DNA of 40,672 nt from Magnetococcales bacterium (GTDB taxonomy: Bacteria; Pseudomonadota; Magnetococcia; Magnetococcales; Magnetaquicoccaceae): positions 1-40,672 of the forward strand of contig JADGAB010000003.1 in NCBI GenBank assembly GCA_015232245.1, written 5' to 3'. The position numbers and the translations under genes are program-made. This document shows positions 1 through 8,219 of the stretch, one piece after another. Below the pieces are notes generated by a model. The model worked only from the letters and a program-made list of their open reading frames with translations, ran no database searches and had not been told where the DNA came from. Numbering within the stretch: the first letter of the stretch is position 1; each line of letters opens with the position of its first letter.

Positions 1-108
1 CGGCGCCTTTTCAGCCGTGCGTCCCGCATTGCCGCCGGGCCTGAAATTCAACATCCCGAAATGGTTGCGGTTTAACGTGAAACTCCGTAGAACCACAGCT
101 TACACGAT

Positions 109-1002
109 TTACAGTCGCAGATCCAGTGCCGCCAGTTCGGTATAGAGGTGGGTGATCTCCCGTTCGGTAAGATGCTCCGACCAGAACATCCGTGGCTGGG
201 TATCGATGATTTCAAAAGCCCCCAGGGGGATTTCCGGAAGAAAACGGGAAGGCAGATGGGTGGTCATCACCCCGTGCCGACGCAACAGATGGCGGGAGAT
301 GGCGGGATGAAACCGGGAAAAGATCCGGCCATCGCACACATGCAGCACCTTGGCGGCAGGCAGTCGTTTCCAGACACCCAGTTTGTAGACCACATGACAG
401 TAGCCGAGGGCGTTGCCCAACGCCACTTGATGCAGCCAGGGAAAGGAGCGGTGATTGCGGCAATCTCGGGCGGCGTCCGGGGAGAGGAGTTCCAGGATCT
501 CCTGCCGGTCCGTGATCACCCGTCCTCCCAGCGCCCGGGGCAGGGGCAGATAGGGCACCACCGTCACCCGGTCGCTCAGCCGCTGGAAACGGCGGGTTTC
601 GTACACCCGGGTCACCACCGGATTGGGGGTGAGCATGGTGATGTTCCATCCCGGCTGGGCGAGCAAAGCGCGCAACAGCTCCATGCTGAGATGACGATAA
701 GGCTCCAGCACGATCCAACTGTTCTGGTTGCAGAACCGTTCCGGTTTTCCCCGGATCATCTGTTCGGAGTAGAGCGCGGCAAACACCCCGACCACCTGCT
801 CCTGATCCACGATCATGAAACCGTGATTGGGCGGGTGAGCGATCCAGTTGGGTTGCCATAAGGCGTGTTTCCAGGCCGCCGGAGAGATCTTTTTGTTCAG
901 TCGCTCATGCAGAAACTGACAGACGTCATCCAGATCATTCTCTCCGATGGGCTGAATCACCGGATTGACGGGTTTGGGCAAGGGGGGTTCCTCGGCACTC
1001 AT
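109..1002 (-). CDS. GNAT-like N-acyltransferase family protein (297 aa)
   Basis: ORF restarted at ATG (MSAEEPPLPK...). Its ATG overlaps the stop of the upstream FkbH-like gene (ATGA). The segment FMIVDQEQVVGVFAALYSEQ...WIVLEPYRHLSMELLRALL is GNAT-like. Confidence 0.6.
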   Translation of the reverse strand: MSAEEPPLPKPVNPVIQPIGENDLDDVCQFLHERLNKKISPAAWKHALWQPNWIAHPPNHGFMIVDQEQVVGVFAALYSEQMIRGKPERFCNQNSWIVLEPYRHLSMELLRALLAQPGWNITMLTPNPVVTRVYETRRFQRLSDRVTVVPYLPLPRALGGRVITDRQEILELLSPDAARDCRNHRSFPWLHQVALGNALGYCHVVYKLGVWKRLPAAKVLHVCDGRIFSRFHPAISRHLLRRHGVMTTHLPSRFLPEIPLGAFEIIDTQPRMFWSEHLTEREITHLYTELAALDLRL

Positions 1003-2660
1003 GCAAGCACCTCGCGTGGCCATTTCCGGAGGGTGAACAGGTCGGCATCCTGGGCGTGGGCGCTCCGGAAGGTGGATACGTCCAGGGTGATGAGGTTTTC
1101 CGGAGGACCATGGTGGAAGGCCGGATCCTCCAGAAACAGTCGCAACGGGGCGTTTCTCTCCGTAGGTTGAAACTCCAGCACCAGCGGCGGACCGTTCCAG
1201 AGATCGGTCAGGTGGTACAAAAAGGCGAATTCCACCCGGCGTTGCATCACCCGACAGGAGAGTACCAGAGAGCGGATCCGTCCCGAAGCATCCACCAGAC
1301 AAGCCAGAATCTCCCCGTGACTGCCGGTGCGGTCCTCCAGGGTGGCGGTCCAAAGGACTCCTCCGGCCTCCAGAATGGCGCGAATCTCCTCGTCTGAAAG
1401 CCGGATCCCGTTGAGATTGAACTGATTGGTCTTGTTGATGAGTTGATGGGCCCGGGACCATTGGCCATCCAGAGGCTCCCGGATGGTGAGGACCATCTTG
1501 AGTCCGCGCAGAAACGCCAGCAGGGCGGCTCCGCTCTCCTCCGGGGGGGGCAGGGAGGCCAGCAGCCGTTGATAGTTGGCGGTGCGCTGGGCATCCTCGG
1601 CGGTGAGTACGCGCCGGGCGGTCAGGCGGGCCAGACGATTCAAAAAAGGGGAGAGGGAGGCTTCGTCACCGGGAAACGCCAGACAGGTCACCATGGGCAG
1701 CGCGGTCTGGACTTCCGCCAGCTCCACCGGGTTGTCATCCACGAACACCAGGGCATCCAGACCCAGATTGAGGGTTGTCGCCAGGGAGCGAATCAAGGCG
1801 GATTTGGCTCCGTATCCGGCCTGAATGGTGACGAGATCCTCGATTTTCAAAGGCATGTCCGCCGACTGGAACGGCGCCTTCGCCAGATCCGCGTCGTTGC
1901 GGGTGGCCACGGCGATCAATACCCCCTGCATCTTCAGACGCTTCAACACGGATTGATAGATGAAATGCCGGTATCCCACCCCTTCCGGCGCGGCCAGCAC
2001 CCCTTCCGGACCCGCCTCGCCCACCACCCCGTGCCACAGGGTGTGATCCAGATCCGTCACGATTCCCTTGATCGACCCGGACGGCGGATCCATCCACCAG
2101 GTGAAAAGTTCGTCCGTCAACTCCCCGAGCAGGCTGCCCGCCAGGGGGTTGCCGCTGGCCAGATATCCGGCCAGGGAAAAATGGGCCGGATCGAGCAGCA
2201 GAGGGTTGTGTCCGGCCACCAGATCCAGCAGAAAAGCGGACAGGGCGTGATTCCGGCCCGGATCCGGCAAAAGCGGCGGCACGGGAGCGGGCAGATAGAC
2301 AAACCGGCTGCCGGGACGTCTGGCCAGTTGTTCCATACGGTGCGCGGCCTCTGCGCGGAGCGTCTCCTCCCGGGCCAAAGCCGGACCGGTTCCCACCCGC
2401 CAGTCCAACTCCGGCACCAGATCCCAGGGGAGAAGAAACAGCATCTCCCCACGCCCCGGCACAGCAGGCATGGCCAGGGACTGCATCAAGGTACCAAATG
2501 GCAGCAGATCCACCACCAGTCGCAACCCCCGTTTGGCCCCCTGGGCGCGCAGAAACAGGGCAGTCTGCTCCAGCATGCCGGATCCGGCCAGCAGCAGCGG
2601 CACCTCTTGGGCCTCCGGAGACAAGGCGGCCAACCGTTGCTTGACCTCCAGGTAGTTCAT
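999..2660 (-). CDS. FkbH-like HAD-IIIC family protein (553 aa)
   Basis: HAD motif IKGIVTDLDHTLWHGVVGEAG, LIAVATRNDADLAK and LDALVFVDDNPVELAEV, followed by a C-terminal GNAT-like region; typical of FkbH/HAD-IIIC. Starts MNYLEVKQ at 2660; ATGA overlap with the upstream gene. Confidence 0.85.
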   Translation of the reverse strand: MNYLEVKQRLAALSPEAQEVPLLLAGSGMLEQTALFLRAQGAKRGLRLVVDLLPFGTLMQSLAMPAVPGRGEMLFLLPWDLVPELDWRVGTGPALAREETLRAEAAHRMEQLARRPGSRFVYLPAPVPPLLPDPGRNHALSAFLLDLVAGHNPLLLDPAHFSLAGYLASGNPLAGSLLGELTDELFTWWMDPPSGSIKGIVTDLDHTLWHGVVGEAGPEGVLAAPEGVGYRHFIYQSVLKRLKMQGVLIAVATRNDADLAKAPFQSADMPLKIEDLVTIQAGYGAKSALIRSLATTLNLGLDALVFVDDNPVELAEVQTALPMVTCLAFPGDEASLSPFLNRLARLTARRVLTAEDAQRTANYQRLLASLPPPEESGAALLAFLRGLKMVLTIREPLDGQWSRAHQLINKTNQFNLNGIRLSDEEIRAILEAGGVLWTATLEDRTGSHGEILACLVDASGRIRSLVLSCRVMQRRVEFAFLYHLTDLWNGPPLVLEFQPTERNAPLRLFLEDPAFHHGPPENLITLDVSTFRSAHAQDADLFTLRKWPREVLA

Positions 2661-3730
2661 GGCGTCATTCCCCCGGAAAGGGTCAACATGGCCCCCGAGG
2701 TAAAAATCGAAGGATTGCCCAACAGCCACTGGAGCTGTTGGGCCGCCTCCCGAGTGGTGATCAGGCGACCATGGGGGGAGCGGTCCCCATGCCGGATGGC
2801 CAGTGATTTGTGCATGCCGGCGTTCATGCCGGGTCCGGCGATGATGTCGAAGGCCACCCCAAGACACTTCCGGCCCTGGGCGCCCAACTCCAGGGCGAGG
2901 ATGCCGGTCAGGGTTGGGATCAAGGATTTTCCCAGACTGTACAAAGGCATGCGGTAGTGATGCCAGCCCGGTTGCGCCATGGTGGAGCCCACCAGGATCA
3001 ATGGCGCGCCAGGCACTCCCTGACGGACCAGAGCCTGGGCCAGGGTGATCATCTGTTCCAGGGGAGCGGCCACATGATGGGCGATGGCGGTCCGGGTGGA
3101 GGTGGCCAGTTGGGTCACTCTCTGGTTGTCCGGAGTAGGCCAACCGCAATGGACAATCCCCGCGATGGGACGCTGGGGAAAAGCAAACAGGGTGTCCGGA
3201 TCCCGAGGCAAAGGTTGACCGGAGGTCCCGAGAAGCTCCAGCAGCGCGGAACCCAGTCCGCCTGAGCCACCAGTCACCAGAATGACCGGCCTGTCATCCG
3301 TCGGAACAAAGGAGGGCAGGGGGGTGACGTCGGGGAGCGGGGGGATGGTCTGCTGATGATGACCGTAGCGGTAGGAGCCTTCCACCAGACGCATGCCGGT
3401 GCTCTTGTCGTCGATGACCACCCGGACCTCGCCGACCTCCGGGCCGGTCTGCAGCGGAGTGCCCGTCACCCGCAGTTCGGCGGGGGGGTGAATCGGCGCG
3501 ATGAAGCTCAAACGCAGACCATGCAGCAGACAGCTTCTTCCCGGCAGATGCATTCCCGCCATGCGGGAGAGCAGCCCCGCGGCATAGGCCCCATGGAGAA
3601 TCGGTCGTCCGAAGGTGGTGCCCGCCGCATAGGCCGGATCCACGTGCAGGGGATTGTGATCCCCGGACAACTCCGCAAAGCGCCGGGCATCCTCCAGGGT
3701 GACCCGCACATCGAAAGAGACTGCGGTCAT
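2657..3730 (-). CDS. MaoC-like hydratase domain fused to an SDR oxidoreductase domain (357 aa)
   Basis: N-terminal MaoC hot-dog motif FAELSGDHNPLHVDPAYAAGTTFGRPILHGAYAAGLLS; C-terminal Rossmann motif VILVTGGSGGLGSALLELL with YSLGKS. Confidence 0.85.
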   Translation of the reverse strand: MTAVSFDVRVTLEDARRFAELSGDHNPLHVDPAYAAGTTFGRPILHGAYAAGLLSRMAGMHLPGRSCLLHGLRLSFIAPIHPPAELRVTGTPLQTGPEVGEVRVVIDDKSTGMRLVEGSYRYGHHQQTIPPLPDVTPLPSFVPTDDRPVILVTGGSGGLGSALLELLGTSGQPLPRDPDTLFAFPQRPIAGIVHCGWPTPDNQRVTQLATSTRTAIAHHVAAPLEQMITLAQALVRQGVPGAPLILVGSTMAQPGWHHYRMPLYSLGKSLIPTLTGILALELGAQGRKCLGVAFDIIAGPGMNAGMHKSLAIRHGDRSPHGRLITTREAAQQLQWLLGNPSIFTSGAMLTLSGGMTP

Positions 3731-3966
3731 AACCCCTTTTCTTCCAGCAGCAGACAGGCCGCGGCATAAGAGGTGATCCGATCCATCTCGCCGATGGAGA
3801 AACTCAAACCGTATTCGCTTTCCATGGCCGCAATCAGGGAGACATGGGCCAGGGAGTTCCAGCGCGGCTCGGTGAGATTGCGGATCGGCTCCACCGCTTC
3901 ATCCGCGTCCATCTCCAGAATGGCGCGGAAGATCTCCTGCAATTTCTTTTCGTTGTCGCTACGCAT
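3727..3966 (-). CDS. Acyl carrier protein (79 aa)
   Basis: MRSDNEKKLQEIFRAIL...EPRWNSLAHVSLIAAMESEYGLSFSIGEMDRITSYAAACLLLEEKGL. PPant-attachment Ser in WNSLAHV (Asn replaces the usual Asp before Ser). ATGA overlap with the MaoC-SDR gene. Confidence 0.8.
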   Translation of the reverse strand: MRSDNEKKLQEIFRAILEMDADEAVEPIRNLTEPRWNSLAHVSLIAAMESEYGLSFSIGEMDRITSYAAACLLLEEKGL

Positions 3967-3985
3967 GGTCGCGGGCTCCTTTTCT

Positions 3986-4957
3986 TCAGCTCGACGCGCT
4001 GCCATCCTGGGCCACACCCATGGACATGAACTTGTCGAAACGCTCCTTGATCAGGGTTTTGGGACTCTTTTTGCGCAGTTCCCGCAAATGGTGAATCAGA
4101 TGTCGTTTGAGCAGATTGGCCGCCTCCTGGGGATTGCGATGGGCGCCGCCGATGGGTTCGGGAATGATCTCGTCGATCACCTTCAATTCCAGAATGTCCG
4201 AGGCGGTGAGTCGCAGGGCTTCGGAGGCCAGTTCCGCCTTGGAGGAGTCTTTCCAGAGAATCGAGGCGCACCCCTCGGGGGAGATGACCGAATAGGTGGC
4301 GTACTGCATCATCAACACCCGGTTGCCCATGCCCAACGCCAATGCCCCTCCGGAGCCACCCTCGCCGATGATCACCGTGAGGATCGGCACCTTCAACGAG
4401 GCCATCTCCTTGAGATTGCGGGCAATGGCTTCCGCCTGGCCCCGCTCCTCCGCGCCCTTTCCCGGATAGGCGCCCGGGGTGTCGATGAGACAGATCACCG
4501 GCAGTTTGAATTTCTCCGCCAGCTTCATCAGCCGCAACGCCTTGCGATACCCCTCGGGTCTGGGCATGCCGAAGTTGCGACGCACCTTCTCCTTGGTGCC
4601 CCGGCCTTTTTCCTGGCCGATCACCATCACGTCGCCATCGTCGAGGATGGCCAGGCCGCCGATGATCGATTCGTCATCCCCGAAAACCCGGTCGCCGTGC
4701 AGCTCCTTGAACCCCTCGAAGACCTGTTCCAGGTAATCCGTGGTGAAGGGCCGGTCAGGATGGCGGGAGAGCAGGGTTTTCTGCCAGGGGGTGAGTTTGG
4801 CGAAAATCCGTTCCGTCAGATGGACGGTTTCCTGTTCCAGTCGGGCGATATCCTGGGAGATGTTGATGTCCGAACTGTTGGACAACAGTCGCAGATCATC
4901 GATTTTGGACATCAACTCCCCAATGGGGCGTTCGAATTCGAGAAAGGTTTGGGACAT
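3986..4957 (-). CDS. accA: Acetyl-CoA carboxylase carboxyltransferase subunit alpha
   Basis: MSQTFLEFERPIGELMSKIDDLR..., FGMPRPEGYRKALRLM, DTPGAYPGKGAEERGQAEAIA, IGEGGSGGALALGMGNRVLMM, ATYSVISPEGCASILWKD: canonical AccA. Confidence 0.97.
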   Translation of the reverse strand: MSQTFLEFERPIGELMSKIDDLRLLSNSSDINISQDIARLEQETVHLTERIFAKLTPWQKTLLSRHPDRPFTTDYLEQVFEGFKELHGDRVFGDDESIIGGLAILDDGDVMVIGQEKGRGTKEKVRRNFGMPRPEGYRKALRLMKLAEKFKLPVICLIDTPGAYPGKGAEERGQAEAIARNLKEMASLKVPILTVIIGEGGSGGALALGMGNRVLMMQYATYSVISPEGCASILWKDSSKAELASEALRLTASDILELKVIDEIIPEPIGGAHRNPQEAANLLKRHLIHHLRELRKKSPKTLIKERFDKFMSMGVAQDGSASS

Positions 4958-5088
4958 GATCGGCTTCCGTGCGGCGCTTGCGATTGGACGAAAGATCTTG
5001 GAACCAAGTATCAATCCGACGGATTATGCCACGAAACCCAACGGGTTGACCACGGTTGATGCTGCGCTGGAGGCTGGAGATGATCGTT

Positions 5089-6603
5089 TCATCGCGCCTC
5101 CGGCACCCGGTGGGGCAGGAAAAGCTGGCGCGCTTTTCCCAGCAGCACGGTCAGACCGAGCACCCCGGAGAGAATGAACAGAAAATCGAATGGCATGCGG
5201 TATTCGACAAACGGGGACTGGGAGATCAGAGAGACAAGAGAGACCGCCCCTCCGGGCACCAGCAGACACAACAGCAGGCGAAATTCCACGACCCGAACCA
5301 TGCCCAGCAGTGGCAGGGTGAGCAGCCAGAAGTAGCCCATTACATGAAGATCAAGGAGATAACGTTTCAGGAATTCCGCCGTTGCGCAGGATGGGGGAAC
5401 CGAACGCATCATCCGTGTGGTGGAATTTGCCAGATCATCCAGTTGTTTCACAACTTCGGGTGGGAGTGGGGATTGCTGGACATCGACAATGCTGTAGTGA
5501 TTGCCCGGCAATTTTTGCGGCGCGGGTTCGGGCGCGGATGTGGAGGCATCTCCCCTTGTCGGGGGGGGAGGCAGGCATTGGGCGTTCAATTCAGGGTTGT
5601 AGGTATGGGTCAAGCCCCATTCAGCCAGGTTGTAGACCACCCGGAGAAACGGTTTCGGATGACGCACAAACGACTCCCAATAGGCCTGTTCCAGCAGTCC
5701 CGGCGCGTATCGGCTGGTCAGGATGAACAGATCCTGACAGAATTTTTTATGTCTGGAAGCAAAGAATTTCTCCAGGGTGATCCCGTAATCCTTGTAGGCC
5801 GGCTGGGAAAGCAGATGCTGCTCGACCAGTTCAGCCAGCCGGGCCGAAGCCGGACCGTTGGATGGGGACATGGTTTTGTTGAAATAGAAAAAATTATAAA
5901 CAGGCAACCCCTTCAGGCTTGCCACTGAAAAAAAACCGAAATTGACATAATTGGAATACGAGTAAAGCAGAATGCCTAGTGCAAATACAGAAAAAACCAT
6001 CAGGGCGTGCCTGATCGTTCTGGATGAGAGACCAAAACAGACGATGAACAGGAGAGAAATGATGACAAACAGTTGATTGACTGGCCGGATCGTGGCCAGC
6101 ATGAAGGATGCCGCCCCCATGAGGGCACCGCTGAGATAAATATTGGGAAGGTGATACGCCCTGACCACAACGATAAGCCAGATGTTGAAACCGATGAAGG
6201 TAAACGGATCACTGCTCAGAAAATTCAGAAAGGTGGGGATCTGCAAATCCAGAACGGCGGTCAATGCGACAATTCTGGCAATGGTCCGCCCGAAAAGGCA
6301 CCCGACGTAATAGATTGCGAAAACAGAAAGCAAATATCCGCAACACATGAAGAACTCAATGAACCAATACCCCCCCTTGAGCAGCAGGCGCAACAGGAAG
6401 ATGGTAAACATTCCGTCATCGCTCATCCGGTCGAGAACCGTGCTGTTCATGTATCTGGAGAAATCTCTTCCTTCGCCAATCGGCCAACTGCTCGTGGCCA
6501 CCACAAAGGCAAGAGTCGCCAACACCATGAGCGCGATCAGAAATTTGGGATCCTCTCGGATGACGCGCCGCAGGGAATCCGGACGATCATACTGAATGAT
6601 CAT
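5089..6603 (-). CDS. Polytopic membrane protein, possible GT-C-type glycosyltransferase
   Basis: Multiple hydrophobic segments, a soluble loop and a Pro-rich linker. Start chosen at ATG 6603 (MIIQYDRPDS), preceded by AAGGA about 9 nt upstream; ATG 6621 is also possible. Confidence 0.55.
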   Translation of the reverse strand: MIIQYDRPDSLRRVIREDPKFLIALMVLATLAFVVATSSWPIGEGRDFSRYMNSTVLDRMSDDGMFTIFLLRLLLKGGYWFIEFFMCCGYLLSVFAIYYVGCLFGRTIARIVALTAVLDLQIPTFLNFLSSDPFTFIGFNIWLIVVVRAYHLPNIYLSGALMGAASFMLATIRPVNQLFVIISLLFIVCFGLSSRTIRHALMVFSVFALGILLYSYSNYVNFGFFSVASLKGLPVYNFFYFNKTMSPSNGPASARLAELVEQHLLSQPAYKDYGITLEKFFASRHKKFCQDLFILTSRYAPGLLEQAYWESFVRHPKPFLRVVYNLAEWGLTHTYNPELNAQCLPPPPTRGDASTSAPEPAPQKLPGNHYSIVDVQQSPLPPEVVKQLDDLANSTTRMMRSVPPSCATAEFLKRYLLDLHVMGYFWLLTLPLLGMVRVVEFRLLLCLLVPGGAVSLVSLISQSPFVEYRMPFDFLFILSGVLGLTVLLGKARQLFLPHRVPEAR

Positions 6604-6687
6604 AAAGTTGCATCCTTCCATCGACCCGACGGGCGGTGTTTGGCCAAATTCACGTTATTCGCAGGTTAGGCAATTTCAGCATGGAAA

Positions 6688-8187
6688 TCAACCTGGGTCG
6701 GGACCAACGCGCTTTTTGCTCTCTTCGATGGCCATGGTCAGATGATCCTCCAGTTTGGGGGTGGGGGTGGCCTCCATGTAGATCTGATAGGAGAACACTC
6801 CCCGGGAGAGCCGGATCAGGATCCGGTTGAGGGACAAAAGCGCTCTGCCGATCACTCCCGAGCCGAACACCATGGGAAACGGGGCAGGGATGCCGACCAC
6901 CTTTTGGACCGTGAATCCGCATTGTTCCAACAGGTTGCGCATGCTTTTGAAAGTGAAAAGCCTCTTGTGGTCCAGATCGAGAATGCCACGCTTCCCATAG
7001 TTGAAATGGCCCATCAACAACATGATGCGGATCACGAAAAAGGCCACGTTACCGGTGGTTACGATGATCCGCACCCCCGGAGCGTTGATGGCCGCATGGG
7101 AGAGCCGGTGCATGAACGCCTCGGGGTTGCCGAGGTGTTCGATGACATCCATCAACAACACCCGGTCGAAGCTCTCCAGGGAGAGAGGAAACGGGTCGGC
7201 CTCCAGGTCGGCCTGAATGAAAAGGTCCAATTGGCTTGCGTCCTCCGGTCGATTGCGGTCAATCCCCACCACATGTCCACCGCTTTCACGGATGGCCTGG
7301 GCGATATGTCCACCCGCGCACCCCACGTCAAGAACGCGGGCTCCGGGAGGAATGGCCTGCAACGACAGGGTGTGGGAACTGATGAAGGTGAGTTTGGCCG
7401 GATAATGGTCTTTGGGTCTGTTGAGGCACTGAATATCAAATTTTTGCTGATAAAGCAGATCGTACTGTTGAATCCTGGCAAGCAGGGTGCTCTTGCAGAC
7501 GTTCCAGGCATACTGCACACCGTTCACATGGCAGATTTCATCCCCATAGTAGGTGGGAATGGGGATCTCCTCGATGCGCATCCCTGCACGCATCAGTTGA
7601 ATGATGATCTCCGTGTCGAAGTGAAAGTCCGGAGTGTTGAGGTGAAACGGAATCGCCCGCAAGGCGTGAATCGAATAGAGCCGATAGCCCGAATGAAATT
7701 CGCTCAACGACGAGCCCAGCAGGCGGTTCTGCAATCCGGTCAGAACCTTGTTGCCCAGGAATTTGTAAAAGGGCATGCCCCCCTTTCTGGCTGCGCCGCG
7801 TTGCAGCATGCGTGAGCCGAAAACCGCGTCCGCCTGATCGGCCAGCAAAGGGAGCAACAGTTCCGGCAGCGCCTCGGGGGCATACTGACCGTCTCCGTGG
7901 ACCAGGGCGACGATATCGAAACCGTGCTGGATGGCGTAATAGAATCCCACCTTCTGGTTGCCGCCATACCCGAGATTGACAGGATTGTAGAGCACCGTGA
8001 TTCTGAAAGGGGATCGGGCCTGCTGCGCGTACTGTCTGGCCATTTCAAAGGTACGGTCCTGGGAGGAGTCGTCGATGATCAGGACTTCGGTATTGGCTTT
8101 GTCAAGGGTGTCGGGAATCCGGTTCAACACGGTCTGGATGGTCTTTTCCGCGTTGTAGGCCACGATAAAAATCAATATCTTTTTCAT
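6688..8187 (-). CDS. Glycosyltransferase family 2 (dolichyl-P-sugar synthase-like) fused to a class I SAM methyltransferase
   Basis: N-terminus MKKILIFIVAYNAEKTIQTVLNRIP...VLIIDDSSQDRTFEMA...ALVHGDGQYAPEALPELL; C-terminus ARVLDVGCAGGHIAQAIRESGGHVVGIDRNR...FDRVLLMDVIEHLGNPEAFM. Confidence 0.85.
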   Translation of the reverse strand: MKKILIFIVAYNAEKTIQTVLNRIPDTLDKANTEVLIIDDSSQDRTFEMARQYAQQARSPFRITVLYNPVNLGYGGNQKVGFYYAIQHGFDIVALVHGDGQYAPEALPELLLPLLADQADAVFGSRMLQRGAARKGGMPFYKFLGNKVLTGLQNRLLGSSLSEFHSGYRLYSIHALRAIPFHLNTPDFHFDTEIIIQLMRAGMRIEEIPIPTYYGDEICHVNGVQYAWNVCKSTLLARIQQYDLLYQQKFDIQCLNRPKDHYPAKLTFISSHTLSLQAIPPGARVLDVGCAGGHIAQAIRESGGHVVGIDRNRPEDASQLDLFIQADLEADPFPLSLESFDRVLLMDVIEHLGNPEAFMHRLSHAAINAPGVRIIVTTGNVAFFVIRIMLLMGHFNYGKRGILDLDHKRLFTFKSMRNLLEQCGFTVQKVVGIPAPFPMVFGSGVIGRALLSLNRILIRLSRGVFSYQIYMEATPTPKLEDHLTMAIEESKKRVGPDPG

Positions 8188-8219
8188 CAAATTATCGTTG
8201 ATCCTTGAAGGTTGTCGAT

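Noticed and set aside
1-142. Possible 3' end of a truncated plus-strand CDS (GAFSAVRPALPPGLKFNIPKWLRFNVKLRR...)
   Set aside because: Too short to assign, and two frames are equally open at the window edge.
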